DNA of 64,000 nucleotides, from positions 47,424 through 111,423 of the forward strand of contig NZ_BSTM01000027.1 of NCBI RefSeq assembly GCF_030269515.1, read 5' to 3'. The stretch is from Actinomadura sp. NBRC 104412 (lineage in GTDB: Bacteria > Actinomycetota > Actinomycetes > Streptosporangiales > Streptosporangiaceae). The position numbers were made by a program, and so were the translations under genes. Shown here piece after piece: positions 8,815 through 17,359 of the stretch. The notes beneath the pieces are model-generated. The model was not told where the DNA came from and searched no databases. It worked only from the letters and a program-made list of their open reading frames with translations. How positions within the stretch are numbered: the stretch's first letter is position 1; each line of letters opens with the position of its first letter.

Positions 8815-8985
8815 GGGACGTCCCTCCCCCTTGTGATCTGCGGATAACGGAAGCCGTACCGCCGTCCGGGCGTCCGCCGCCTGGTTGGGAGCCGGGCATT
8901 CGGGGGATCGGAAGAGCATGCGGCGCGGCGAGGTGACCTCCGGGAGCACGGCCACCCGTCCGGCCTGCCGATCGCTGGGGCGACG

Positions 8986-10518
8986 ATGATGGCGAAGGCG
9001 CGTCGCCTGCTCGGCGGCGTTCCCGGCGGCGCGGACGCGAAGTGGCCGGTGCCGCTGGCCTCGGCGTCGGCACGGTGGCTGCTGGCGGTCGCCGTGCTCG
9101 GCTCGGGCATCGCGTTCCTGGACGGCACCGTGGTCAACGTGGCGCTGCCGACGATCGGCCGGGACCTCGGCGGCGGGCTCAGGGAGCAGCAGTGGGTGCT
9201 GGACGGCTACCTGCTGACGTTGAGCGCCCTGCTGCTGGCGGGCGGCGCCGCGGGGGACCGTTACGGGCGGCGGCTGGTGTTCGTCGCCGGGCTCGTGGTG
9301 TTCACCCTCGCCTCGCTGGCCTGCGGGCTCGCGCCGAACGGCGGCGCGCTGATCATCGCCCGGCTGGTGCAGGGCGTCGGCGCCGCCGCGCTCGTACCGG
9401 GCAGCCTCGCGTTGATCGACGCCGGGATCCGCGGTGAGGACCGGGGCCGGGCGGTCGGGCTGTGGGCGGGCATGTCCGGGGTGACCTCGGCGCTCGGCCC
9501 GTTCGTCGGGGGCTGGCTGGTGGACGCGGCGTCCTGGCGGTGGGTGTTCTGGATCAACGTGCCGCTGGCCGCGGCGGCCGTCCTCATGGCCCTGCGCCAC
9601 CTGCCCGAGAGCCGCGACCCCTCCGCCCGCGAGCATGGTCGCTTCGACGCGGCCGGCGCGGTCCTGGTCACGCTCGGCCTCGCCGGAGTGATCTACGCGC
9701 TCATCGAGGGACCCGGCCACGGGTGGCGGCCGTTCACGATCGCCGCCGCCGTCCTGGGCCTGCTGGCCCTGGTGGCGTTCCCGCTGGCCGAGGCGCGGGT
9801 GAGGGCACCGCTGCTGCCGCCCGAGCTGTTCCGCTCCCGGCAGTTCACCGGCGCGAACCTCGCCACCCTGGCGGTGTACGCGGCGCTCGGCGGGGCGCTG
9901 TTCCTCCTCACCCTGCAACTACAGCAGAGCCTGGGCTACTCGGCGCTGGTGGCGGGGCTGGCCACGCTGCCGATCACCGTCATCATGCTGCTCGCCTCCC
10001 CGCGCATGGGCGCGGTGGCACAGCACACGGGTCCCCGGCTGCCGATGACCGTCGGCCCGTTGGTGGCCGCCGCCGGGCTGGCGTTGATGGCCCGCATCAC
10101 CCCCGGCGCCGCGTACCCGAGCGTGGTGCTCCCCGCGGTGGTCGTCTTCGGAGCCGGGCTGGCGCTCACGGTGACGCCCCTGACCACCACGGTGCTCGCC
10201 GCGGTCACCGAACGGCACGTCGGCGTCGCCTCCGGCGCCAACAACGCCATCTCCCGGATGGCCGGGCTCCTGGCGGTCGCCGTGCTGCCGTTCGCCGCGG
10301 GGATCAAGGCCGGTCCCGAGGAGGCCCTCGGCCCCGGCTTCTCCCGCGCCATGCTCATCACCGCGGCGGTATGCGCCGCCGGAGGCGTCATCGCCCTCCT
10401 CACCGTCCGCAACGCCACCACCGTACGCACCCATCCCGTACCGAGCGTCAACCACGCGTGCCAGCACCCCTGCACCCGAGTCCCCGACGAACCCGCAACA
10501 GACCAACCCTCGACCTGA
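8986..10518 (+). CDS. DHA2-family MFS drug/solute exporter
   Basis: Proton-driven exporter of the DHA2 (14-helix) branch of the major facilitator superfamily, in the cytoplasmic membrane. After a short basic N-terminus the first helix is at about residues 30-50, followed by FLDGTVVNVALPTIGRDLGG (motif D1-like), QWVLDGYLLT, GDRYGRR (motif A), ARLVQGVGAAALVPGS, and LGPFVGGWLVDAASWRWVFWINVPL (motif C and the motif typical of DHA2 proteins). The length of 510 residues fits the family. The tail after about residue 485 is hydrophilic. The ATG at 8986 is followed at once by a second ATG, and neither has a strong ribosome site. It is the first intact gene after the broken strip. The substrate cannot be read from sequence. 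Confidence 0.9.
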   Translation: MMAKARRLLGGVPGGADAKWPVPLASASARWLLAVAVLGSGIAFLDGTVVNVALPTIGRDLGGGLREQQWVLDGYLLTLSALLLAGGAAGDRYGRRLVFVAGLVVFTLASLACGLAPNGGALIIARLVQGVGAAALVPGSLALIDAGIRGEDRGRAVGLWAGMSGVTSALGPFVGGWLVDAASWRWVFWINVPLAAAAVLMALRHLPESRDPSAREHGRFDAAGAVLVTLGLAGVIYALIEGPGHGWRPFTIAAAVLGLLALVAFPLAEARVRAPLLPPELFRSRQFTGANLATLAVYAALGGALFLLTLQLQQSLGYSALVAGLATLPITVIMLLASPRMGAVAQHTGPRLPMTVGPLVAAAGLALMARITPGAAYPSVVLPAVVVFGAGLALTVTPLTTTVLAAVTERHVGVASGANNAISRMAGLLAVAVLPFAAGIKAGPEEALGPGFSRAMLITAAVCAAGGVIALLTVRNATTVRTHPVPSVNHACQHPCTRVPDEPATDQPST

Positions 10519-10579
10519 CCCACTCTGCCGGGCCGTATTGGGACTGGGCAGAGGCTTCCGCTGAAGGAAGGATCAGGTC

Positions 10580-10804
10580 ATGTGGTGGCTCATCCCGGTC
10601 GGGTTCGTGGCGATTCTGCTGGCCTACGGTGTTGTCGTGGACGTGCGGGCCAGACGGCGCGGCCGCCGCATCCGCATCAAGGGGAACACGGTGCCCAAGG
10701 AGGCGCGCCAGGACGTGCGTGCGTGGCTACGGGGCTCGTTCGGGCACAGCGGAGAGGGCGTGTCCTGGATGAGGTCCTCCCGCCGCCGCAAGGGCGCCCC
10801 CTGA
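10580..10804 (+). CDS. Small single-pass membrane protein
   Basis: A 74-residue protein starting MWWLIPVGFVAILLAYGVVV, a single N-terminal membrane helix, followed by a strongly basic cytoplasmic tail (RARRRGRRIRIKG, SSRRRKG). GAAGGAAGGATC lies just before the ATG and serves as a ribosome site. I do not recognise a named family, though small basic tail-anchored proteins of this kind are common in actinomycetes. It runs towards the DHFR-like gene and stops 9 bp before that gene's end. Confidence 0.6.
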   Translation: MWWLIPVGFVAILLAYGVVVDVRARRRGRRIRIKGNTVPKEARQDVRAWLRGSFGHSGEGVSWMRSSRRRKGAP

Positions 10805-10813
10805 GCGGGCCGG

Positions 10814-11434
10814 TCACCGTTCCCGGATCTCGTAGGTCAGGTGGGTCGCCCGCTCCGTCGGTTCCGAGCGCACCTGCCGCAGGGCGAAGCGGCGCGCGTC
10901 CACACCCTCGAACAACCTGACTCCGGAGCCGAACAGCACGGGTGAGAGGGCGATCGAGAACTCGTCGACCAGACCGGCGTTCACGTACTGAAGGATCGTC
11001 TCGCCGCCGCCCGCGATGCGGACGTCCCGGTCCCCGGCCGCCTGACGGGCCAGGCCGAGCGCGGTCTCGATGCCGTCGTTCACGAAGTGGAAGGTGGTCC
11101 CGCCCGGCCGTTCCCATGGGTCACGCTTCTCGTGCGTCACGACGAAGACCGGCGTGTGGAACGGCGCCTCCTCCGGCCACGCCCGCTCGCCCGCGTCGAA
11201 CATGCGCTTGCCCATCACGCTCGCACCGGTACGCTCGAACGTCTCCCGCGCGATGTCGTTGTCGCGCCCTTCCTCACCGCCCTCGCCGAGCTTGAGATTC
11301 TCCCGGAAGAACCGCTGGGGGAAGATCCACGCCTGTAGTTCCATCCATTGCCGGCCCATCAGCTCCTCGGCGGATTCGGGCGCGATGAACCCGTCCAGCG
11401 ACATCGACACGCTGAAGAACACCTTTCCGGCCAT
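10814..11434 (-). CDS. Dihydrofolate reductase family (RibD C-terminal domain) protein
   Basis: A 206-residue stand-alone RibD-C/DHFR-like protein that would bind NADPH. The N-terminus KVFFSVSMSLDGFIA is the family hallmark; GASVMGKRMFDAGE, FVVTHEKRDPW, VRIAGGGETILQYVNAGLVDEFSI and LSPVLFGSGVRLFEG follow in the usual order. These proteins are often annotated as DHFR but rarely act in folate metabolism, and the true substrate is unknown. It is the last gene of a minus-strand set with the SRPBCC and ArsR genes (gaps of 6 and 3 bp), an arrangement seen repeatedly in actinomycetes. Confidence 0.88.
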   Translation of the reverse strand: MAGKVFFSVSMSLDGFIAPESAEELMGRQWMELQAWIFPQRFFRENLKLGEGGEEGRDNDIARETFERTGASVMGKRMFDAGERAWPEEAPFHTPVFVVTHEKRDPWERPGGTTFHFVNDGIETALGLARQAAGDRDVRIAGGGETILQYVNAGLVDEFSIALSPVLFGSGVRLFEGVDARRFALRQVRSEPTERATHLTYEIRER

Positions 11435-11440
11435 CGGACC

Positions 11441-11926
11441 TCATCCCCCGTTCCGGATGACCTCGGCGACGTAGGCGGCCAGCTTGCCCAGCGTCTGCCG
11501 TCCGCCCTCGACCGCGTGGTACTTCTCGACCGCCTCGTCCCGCAGCTCCTTGGTGGGGAACACCGTGCGCATCACGATCCGGGTCGCCGGGCCGTCGGGC
11601 TCGAACGTCAGGACCGACTCGAAGGCGTTCGGGTCGCCGCGGGACTCGCCGTGCAGCAGCGCGATCCGCTCCGGAGGGGCGATCTCGGTCCAGGAGATCC
11701 ACTCCTGGTAGTCCGTCCCGTCCGGTCCGCGCATCACGAAGTCCCACTCCCCGCCGACGCGGAACTCGAACGCCCGCGTGCTGGTGGTGAACCCCTCCGG
11801 CCCCCACCACCGCGACAGGTGCCGGACGTCGGTGAACGCCTCGAACACCAGCTCCCGCGGGGCGTCGATGACCCGGGAGATCACGATCTCCCGATCCGTA
11901 GCCGCGTCCTGTCCTGTCGATGCCAT
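11441..11926 (-). CDS. SRPBCC (AHSA1/START-like) domain protein
   Basis: A 161-residue protein of the AHSA1 group of the Bet v1-like fold, which forms a hydrophobic ligand cavity. Diagnostic blocks are IVISRVIDAPRELVFEAFTD, LSRWWGPEGFT, EFRVGGEWDFVMRGPDGTDY and the long C-terminal helix with EGGRQTLGKLAAYV. It lies between the ArsR regulator and the DHFR-like gene with only a few bases between each, so the three are probably cotranscribed and repressed by the ArsR protein. Ligand and role are unknown. Confidence 0.88.
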   Translation of the reverse strand: MASTGQDAATDREIVISRVIDAPRELVFEAFTDVRHLSRWWGPEGFTTSTRAFEFRVGGEWDFVMRGPDGTDYQEWISWTEIAPPERIALLHGESRGDPNAFESVLTFEPDGPATRIVMRTVFPTKELRDEAVEKYHAVEGGRQTLGKLAAYVAEVIRNGG

Positions 11927-11929
11927 AGG

Positions 11930-12283
11930 TCACTCCCCCTGTCTTCCCTGTTTGAGGTCCTGCACGTACGCGTCCAACCGGTCGAAGCTCTCGTTCCAGA
12001 ACCGCTCGAACCCGCCGGTCCACTCGTGGACCGGCCGCAACCCGCGGGCGTCGAGGCCGTACAGGCGCTGCTTGCCCACCTTGCGGTCCCGTACCAGCCC
12101 GACCTCCCGAAGCACCCTCAGGTGCTTGGACACCCCCGGCTGGGCCATACCCAGCTCCCGGGCCAGCTCGGTCACCGGCCGCTCACCCTCCCGCAGCAGC
12201 ACCAGGATCCGGCGCCGCTGCGGCTCGGCGATCGCGTTGAAGACATCCGACGTCGTCGCTGCTCGTGCCACGCGCGCCATCAT
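11930..12283 (-). CDS. ArsR-family winged-helix repressor
   Basis: A 117-residue winged-helix regulator: IAEPQRRRILVLLREGERPVTELAREL, then the recognition helix AQPGVSKHLRVLREVGLVRDRKVGKQRLY. The metal-binding CxC of classical ArsR is absent, as in the group found upstream of SRPBCC genes, so an organic effector or none is likely. It heads the operon with the SRPBCC and DHFR-like genes. Two ATGs follow one another at 12283 and 12280. There is no clear ribosome site, and the operator-like inverted repeat begins at the start codon, which suggests a very short or absent leader. Confidence 0.88.
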   Translation of the reverse strand: MMARVARAATTSDVFNAIAEPQRRRILVLLREGERPVTELARELGMAQPGVSKHLRVLREVGLVRDRKVGKQRLYGLDARGLRPVHEWTGGFERFWNESFDRLDAYVQDLKQGRQGE

Positions 12284-12300
12284 ATGCCCATATAGGCATA
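12283..12300. promoter_or_regulatory. Inverted repeat, likely ArsR autoregulatory operator
   Basis: TATGCC (12283-12288) and GGCATA (12295-12300) form a perfect inverted repeat with a six-base A/T-rich spacer, touching the start codon of the arsR-like gene. The position fits autorepression. Binding by this protein is inferred. Confidence 0.6.
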
Positions 12301-12319
12301 CGTCAAACCTGGGTGCCTG

Positions 12320-13297
12320 TCAGGATCCGCTGTGTTGATGCTGTTCGGGCAGGTGGCTTCGCGGGTGTACCCACAGCAGGATGTTGTCCGGTCGCCCGCC
12401 CTTCGCCTCCCACTCGCGGTGGAAGAACGCCAGGATCTCCCGGTCCGAATAGCGCAGGCTGAAGTGGGTCAGGACGAACAGGGTCTCTGGATGAGCCTCG
12501 ATCACGGGCCTGAGCCGGCTCCACACCGTGTGCCCGATCCGGTTCGCGCGGTCCAGCTCGGCGTCGTCCAGGAAGGTGCACTCGGTGATGACGACCGGAT
12601 AGCCGAAAAGCCATGGATTGCGGTCGAACACATTGACATGCGTGTCGCCGAGGAACGCGAACAGCGGCCGGTCGACCGGCCGGTCGACCTCGACGCCGTC
12701 CTCCCGCCGCCGGGCCATGATCCGGCCGAATTCCGCGCCCCGTCCCTCTTCGGCGAGGGACCGTCGTAACTCCTCGAATTCCGGGAGCAGCGCCTTGCGC
12801 CGCTCCGAGAACGCGTAGCCCACACAGGGCACCTTGTGTTCACACTCCACCACCCGGACGTGGTGTCCGCGGCGCCCGAAGACGAACTCATCGCCCTGCC
12901 GCACACCATGCAGGCGGTGACCCGCCGCCAACGCCGGGTCGAATCCCGGCCCATGGTTCAGTTCGGCGGACGCACGCAGGTAGGACTCCGCGTAAGGCAC
13001 CGCCTCGGCGGGCAGGTAGATGTCCGTGCCGGACGCCTTGGACGCCAGGAAATCGAGGTCCTTGGAGTGATCGTGGTGGGTGTGGGTCAGGAAGACCGTG
13101 TCCACCTGCCGCCCTTCACAAAGTCCCGCGTCAAGGCTGCACCGCAGCTCGGGAATGTGAAAGAAGGTCTTGTCGTTCGCGCGCGAGTAGCCGATGAGCG
13201 TCAGCTCGGCACCGGGGATCCGCCATGTCTTCCACTGCCGGAAGGGATGCCCCCGCTCCAGCAACTCGGGGTGCTCAGACCGTTGCCGCCGCGTCAT
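12320..13297 (-). CDS. Metallo-beta-lactamase-fold hydrolase, RNase Z-like
   Basis: A 325-residue protein with the metal-binding motif HTHHDHS at about residues 71-77, a downstream LGDTHV with a metal Asp/His at about 220, and a late LTHFS His near 282. This order matches RNase Z/ElaC-like metallo-beta-lactamases. CxH-type variation is absent, so two zinc ions are expected. It is not a canonical RNase Z by length and motif spacing; the substrate could be RNA or a small ester. It is transcribed on the minus strand, ending 36 bp before the arsR operator, and has no obvious operon partner. Confidence 0.8.
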   Translation of the reverse strand: MTRRQRSEHPELLERGHPFRQWKTWRIPGAELTLIGYSRANDKTFFHIPELRCSLDAGLCEGRQVDTVFLTHTHHDHSKDLDFLASKASGTDIYLPAEAVPYAESYLRASAELNHGPGFDPALAAGHRLHGVRQGDEFVFGRRGHHVRVVECEHKVPCVGYAFSERRKALLPEFEELRRSLAEEGRGAEFGRIMARRREDGVEVDRPVDRPLFAFLGDTHVNVFDRNPWLFGYPVVITECTFLDDAELDRANRIGHTVWSRLRPVIEAHPETLFVLTHFSLRYSDREILAFFHREWEAKGGRPDNILLWVHPRSHLPEQHQHSGS

Positions 13298-13813
13298 CGA
13301 AGGGCGCCCTTCCTTGAGCGGTCATGGACGCCGCTCACCTGCCGTGATCCAAGACCCTAGTGGCCGGCCCGGCCCCGGGCGTACCGAATTCCACGCGGCC
13401 CTCATCGGTTGCCCGTCTCTACCAAATACCACTCAAAGGTGGTCTTGCCGTGTCGGGGCGCGCTTCGTCGGAGTCGACGAGTTCCCGGCCGACCTGGGGA
13501 CGAAGCCGTGTTTGGGAACGTAGACCCACCGGCCGTGATCCCAGGGCATCGCCGTCCTGCCTCCGGCCGAGGCGGTCGGGGACGCGGGGGGTTCGCTGAC
13601 GCATTCCTGGTGCGGAGGAACTGGGCTGGGCGCCGGATGCGCCGTTCGGCTCGCGGGTCGCGCAGCGGTCTCCGTGGCCGACGTGCCGGCGATCATCAAA
13701 GGGGGCCGTTAGGCATGGATGTTCCCGGACAGGGCGCGGGAAAGGCTGGGCTAATCTTGACGCACCGGCTCGCGTGACGTTCGGCCCGAGCAGCCGATGA
13801 GGACAGAGGAATC
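13298..13813. other. Non-coding or unassigned stretch upstream of trpS
   Basis: About 515 bp without a recognisable gene. A weak minus-strand frame at about 13433-13560 reads WDHGRWVYVPKHGFVP, and a nearby frame reads KTTFEWYLVETG, which look protein-like; I cannot assign them and they may be fragments of a lost gene. I see no T-box or attenuator-like structure before trpS. Confidence 0.35.
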
Positions 13814-14833
13814 ATGCAGGAAACCCCACGCAAAGTGTCACTGACCGGCATAAAGCCCACCGGTGAGCCCCATTTGGGCAACCTGGTCGGCGCGATCCGG
13901 CCGGCGCTCGAGCTCGCCGAGCGGTACGACGCGATGTACTTCATCGCCGACTATCACGCGTTGACGACCATTCGCGATCCGGAACTGCTGCGCCACTACT
14001 CGCGCTCGGTCGCCGCGACCTGGATCGCGGCGGGTCTCGACACCGACCGTGTCACCATGTACCGGCAGTCCGAAGTGCCGGAGACCTTCGAGCTGGCCTG
14101 GGCTTTGTCGTGCGTGTCGGCGAAGGGGCTGATGAACCGGGCGCACGCGTACAAGGCGGCCCGCGACAAGAACGCGGAAGCGGGCAAGGCCGATCTCGAC
14201 GCCGGCATCAATATGGGCCTGTACAACTATCCCGTGCTGATGGCCGCCGATATTCTGCTCATGGACGCGGACGTGGTTCCGGTCGGCAAGGACCAGGCAC
14301 AACATGTCGAGTATGCGGCCGACATCGCCGGTTCGTTCAACCACCTGTTCGGCCGGGGCTACAAACTGAGAATTCCTGAGCTGGTCCTGCCGGAGGCACA
14401 GGCGGGCAAGACGCTGCCCGGACTGGACGGCCGGAAGATGAGCAAGAGCTATGCGAACACGATTCCGTTGTTCGTCAAGGAATCGCGGCTGAAGAAGCTG
14501 GTGCGGCGTATCGCCACCGACAGCACCCCGGTCGAGGCGCCCAAGGACCCGGATGCCTCGCATGCGTTCCAGATCTTCGAGCAGTTCGCCACGGAGGCCG
14601 AGGCGGCCGCCGTCCGCAAGCGGCTCGAGGCGGGCGGCATGGGCTGGGGCGAGCTGAAGGACCGGCTGTTCGAGGTGCTGAACGAGCTGCTCACCCCGCT
14701 GCGTGCCCGTTACGACGAGCTGATGGAACCGGACAGCGAGCTGGACGCACTCCTCGCCGCCGGCGCCGAACGGGCGCGGGCACGGGCGCGCGTGGTCCTG
14801 TCCAACGTGCGTACTGCCATCGGCATCGACTGA
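13814..14833 (+). CDS. trpS: Tryptophan--tRNA ligase
   Basis: Class I aminoacyl-tRNA synthetase that charges tRNA-Trp. The HIGH-type motif appears as GEPHLGN at about residues 17-23 and the KMSKS loop as GRKMSKSY at about 207-214. AIRPALELAE, YFIADYHALTT, NMGLYNYPVLMAADILL and VPVGKDQAQHVE are typical of bacterial TrpRS. The 339 residues fit the family. An AGAGGAA ribosome site precedes the ATG. The gene stands alone between a metallo-hydrolase and the catabolic island; actinomycetes often carry two TrpRS genes, and I cannot tell from this window whether this is the main or a second, possibly inhibitor-insensitive, copy. Confidence 0.95.
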   Translation: MQETPRKVSLTGIKPTGEPHLGNLVGAIRPALELAERYDAMYFIADYHALTTIRDPELLRHYSRSVAATWIAAGLDTDRVTMYRQSEVPETFELAWALSCVSAKGLMNRAHAYKAARDKNAEAGKADLDAGINMGLYNYPVLMAADILLMDADVVPVGKDQAQHVEYAADIAGSFNHLFGRGYKLRIPELVLPEAQAGKTLPGLDGRKMSKSYANTIPLFVKESRLKKLVRRIATDSTPVEAPKDPDASHAFQIFEQFATEAEAAAVRKRLEAGGMGWGELKDRLFEVLNELLTPLRARYDELMEPDSELDALLAAGAERARARARVVLSNVRTAIGID

Positions 14834-14913
14834 ACGCGACTGAGGGAAGTACGTCGGCACCATCGCGACAGGGGATGACCGTCGCCGCTCGCGACGGACG
14901 CCGACTGCCGCTA

Positions 14914-15018
14914 GCCCGGCTCGCCCTCGACGTGCTGGGGCGTGCCGGCGGCACCGACGAGGTCCAGCGCAACATTCTCGCTGAACGCGCCCTGGGCCTG
15001 CCCCGGGGACCCCGCCCG
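14914..15018 (+). pseudogene. C-terminal fragment of an acyl-CoA dehydrogenase
   Basis: About 35 codons read ARLALDVLGRAGGTDEVQRN and then ILAERALGLPRGPRP, the characteristic last helix of long-chain-type acyl-CoA dehydrogenases (GGTDEIQRN...ERxLGLPR). Nothing upstream or downstream in any frame continues the protein. The rest of the 570-bp gap between trpS and the CoA-transferase (14834-15404) holds no other gene I can support. The piece appears to be a relic of a deletion at the edge of the catabolic island. Confidence 0.6.
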
Positions 15019-15376
15019 ATCGGGGCGTCCAGGTTGATCCGAGCTCGCCCGGACACAGCGGCATCACACGCTCGTGCGCGTGGTACGGCAATGCCACGGC
15101 ACTTGAGCTGCCGACTCGGGACGGTCATCCCGGGCTGGCAATACACCGATAGAGATCGAGTCCGCCGCTGTTCACGGGATCGGCCGGCTCGCGCCATGCG
15201 TCCCGGCTGAGCGGCAGCTCGTACCTGTTTGGGTTCTTGGTCCTGGGCGGATTGATCGCGAGTACCGGCGGGCAGCGTCACAGCCATCGGCCGACCGTGA
15301 CGCCGTAGGTCAGACACCGCGACAAGGTTAGGGAACCCCACAACACGTTGTTGATGCCCGGGCTCTGAAGTAATAT

Positions 15377-15393
15377 CAATGGACCAACCATTG
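15377..15393. promoter_or_regulatory. GntR/FadR-type operator, site 1
   Basis: CAATGGACCAACCATTG is a palindrome with arms AATGG and CCATT, preceded by TAATAT. It lies 12 bp before the ATG of the first CoA-transferase and close to its ribosome site GGGAGG, where bound repressor would block transcription. One of eight similar sites in the island. Confidence 0.7.
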
Positions 15394-15404
15394 GGAGGTC
15401 CGTC

Positions 15405-16583
15405 ATGGTCGAGGGTTCCGCCACCCGCCACCGGTTGTTGTCCGACGTTCTGGTCGTTGACCTGTCCCGGGCGCTGGCAGGGCCGCATGCGACGATGATG
15501 TTGGCGGACCTCGGTGCTCAGGTCATCAAGGTGGAGCAGCCGGGTTCCGGTGACGACTCGCGCGGTTGGGGGCCGCCGTTCGTGGGGCCCGCCGATGCTC
15601 CGCTGGCGACTTACTTCTTGGCTTGTAATCGCAACAAGCGATCCATGGTGCTCGACCTGAAGCGGCGTGAGGACGTTGAGACGCTGCTCGCGCTCGTCGA
15701 CCGGGCCGATGTGCTGGTGGAGAACTTCCGGTCAGGGGTCCTCGATCGGCTCGGGCTGGCGATACCGGTCCTCCGTCGTCGGAATCCCCGTCTCGTCGTG
15801 CTCTCGATGACCGGCTTCGGGCATGACGGCCCCATGGCGGAGCGGCCCGGCTATGACCAGATCGTGCAGGGCGAGTCTGGTCTGATGTCCCTCACAGGCG
15901 CCGGTCCCGGCGAACCGCTCAAGGCCGGGATCCCGATATCGGACCTGTTCACTGGGATGTACGGTGCGTTCGGCGTCGTCGCCGCTCTCCACGAGCGTGA
16001 CCGAACCGGTCAAGGCACGGTGGTGCGTACATCCCTCCTGGCGGCGTCGATCGGAGCGCACACCTTCCAGGGCAGCCGATGGACGGTCGGGCGCGAGGTT
16101 CCGGCTCCGACGGGTAACCATCATGCCGCGATCGCACCGTACGGGATGTTCCGCTGTGGGGACGGACACGTCCAGATCGCCGTCGCCACCGAAGCGCAGT
16201 GGAGAGCCTTCGCCGCCGCGATCGGCCTGGATGCCTCCGATGAACGGTGGCGGACCAACGGTGATCGGCTGACCCATCGCGACGAACTGGTGGCGGTGAT
16301 CGAGGAAGCCTTCGCGGGGCGGTCGCGGACGGAACTGCTCAAAACGCTGAACGACCTCGGCATTCCGGCGGGCCAGGTCGCCACTCTCGACGAGGTCTAC
16401 GCCTCCGAGGTCGTCCGGTCACAGGGTCTGCTCATCGAGGTGGAACATCCTGTACTGGGTCGTCTTGAACTGCCTGGCCCCCCATTGCGGTTCGATGACA
16501 GGGACGGTGACCCGCACGAGCCGCCGCCGCTGCTGGGCGAGCACACCGAGGAGATACGCGCATGGATCGGCCGCGGGACATGA
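15405..16583 (+). CDS. CaiB/BaiF (family III) CoA-transferase
   Basis: Would move CoA from an acyl-CoA donor onto a carboxylic acid. The N-terminal Rossmann part has VVDLSRALAGPHATMMLADLGAQVIKVEQPG, then NRNKRSMVLDLK and VLVENFRSGVLDRLGL. The likely catalytic Asp is in PISDLFTGMYG at about residue 180. The C-terminal RCGDGHVQIAVATEAQW and LGIPAGQVATLDEV are also family blocks. The 392 residues fit full length. GGGAGG precedes the ATG. It is the first gene of the catabolic island and overlaps the following SDR gene by ATGA, so the two are coupled. It probably activates the acid substrate or an acid product of ring cleavage; this is inference. Confidence 0.92.
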   Translation: MVEGSATRHRLLSDVLVVDLSRALAGPHATMMLADLGAQVIKVEQPGSGDDSRGWGPPFVGPADAPLATYFLACNRNKRSMVLDLKRREDVETLLALVDRADVLVENFRSGVLDRLGLAIPVLRRRNPRLVVLSMTGFGHDGPMAERPGYDQIVQGESGLMSLTGAGPGEPLKAGIPISDLFTGMYGAFGVVAALHERDRTGQGTVVRTSLLAASIGAHTFQGSRWTVGREVPAPTGNHHAAIAPYGMFRCGDGHVQIAVATEAQWRAFAAAIGLDASDERWRTNGDRLTHRDELVAVIEEAFAGRSRTELLKTLNDLGIPAGQVATLDEVYASEVVRSQGLLIEVEHPVLGRLELPGPPLRFDDRDGDPHEPPPLLGEHTEEIRAWIGRGT

Positions 16584-17311
16584 AGGTCGCGGTCGTGACC
16601 GGTGCGGGGCGGGGGATAGGCCAGGCCACGGCGGTGCGCCTCGCCGAGGACGGGTACATGGTCATCGCCGCCGACCGGGTCGCGACCATGGCGCGCCGGA
16701 CCGAGGAGATGATCTCCGGAGGCGCCTGCCGCGCCGCCGAGCTCGACGTGACGGACCGGGACGCCGTCAACACGTTGGTCCGCCGGGTGGTCGAGGAGTT
16801 GGGCGGCGTGCACGTGGTCGTCAACAACGCGATGTGGTTCCGGTACGTTCCGCTGGCCGACGTCACGGCCAAGGACACCGACCGCATGCTCGAGGTCGGT
16901 GTGAAGGGCCCACTGTGGATGGCGCAGGCGGTCGCCGGGCCGATGCGGGCCGGAGGCGGCGGGGCCATCGTGAACATTGCCTCTGTGGCGGCCATGCTGG
17001 GGACGCCGAATGCCGCCGTGTACTCCGCTGTGAAGGGTGCTGTGGTCGGCATGACACGTCAGCTCGCCACCGACCTCGGGCCCGCGGGCATCAGGGTGAA
17101 CGCGATCGCGCCGGGAACCATCGAGACGCCGGGATCGGTGGCGGCGATGACGGACGCGGCGCGGGCTTACCGGCGTCAGCGGTCGCCGCTGGGGCGGTTG
17201 GGCACTCCGCAGGACGTTGCGGAGGCGGTCGCCTACCTCGCCTCCGACCGGGCCGCTTTCGTCACCGGCCAGCTTCTGGTGGTCGACGGCGGCATCACCG
17301 CGGCGATGTGA
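16580..17311 (+). CDS. Short-chain dehydrogenase/reductase
   Basis: Classical SDR of about 243 residues. It has the TGAGRGIG cofactor motif at residues 7-14, NNAM (the NNAG position), the catalytic Ser in NIASVAAM, YSAVKGA (YxxxK) and RVNAIAPGTIETPG. The C-terminal VTGQLLVVDGG is typical. The ATG at 16580 overlaps the CoA-transferase stop (ATGA), so I prefer it to the ATG at 16562. An NAD(P)H-dependent hydroxyacyl-CoA or alcohol dehydrogenase role would suit the context. The substrate is not determined. Confidence 0.9.
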   Translation: MKVAVVTGAGRGIGQATAVRLAEDGYMVIAADRVATMARRTEEMISGGACRAAELDVTDRDAVNTLVRRVVEELGGVHVVVNNAMWFRYVPLADVTAKDTDRMLEVGVKGPLWMAQAVAGPMRAGGGGAIVNIASVAAMLGTPNAAVYSAVKGAVVGMTRQLATDLGPAGIRVNAIAPGTIETPGSVAAMTDAARAYRRQRSPLGRLGTPQDVAEAVAYLASDRAAFVTGQLLVVDGGITAAM

Positions 17312-17313
17312 CC

Positions 17314-17348
17314 CGCCGCCGGCCGGGCCAGCCCGACCACCGGCGGCG
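17314..17348. terminator. Hairpin between convergent genes
   Basis: CGCCGCCGG (17314-17322) pairs with CCGGCGGCG (17340-17348) just after the SDR stop and before the end of the convergent ferredoxin reductase gene. A GC-rich stem without a T-run, usable as a bidirectional terminator. Confidence 0.55.
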
Positions 17349-17359
17349 CGTTGCCGAGG

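Noticed and set aside
8909..8922. GATCGGAAGAGC, identical to the core of a common sequencing adapter
   Set aside because: The bases on either side do not continue as adapter, and a 12-base match can arise by chance. It lies close to the damaged strip, so a read check would be sensible, but it is not evidence by itself.
13700..13813. A T-box or leader-peptide attenuator for trpS
   Set aside because: No T-box consensus, no Trp-rich short frame and no competing hairpins were found.
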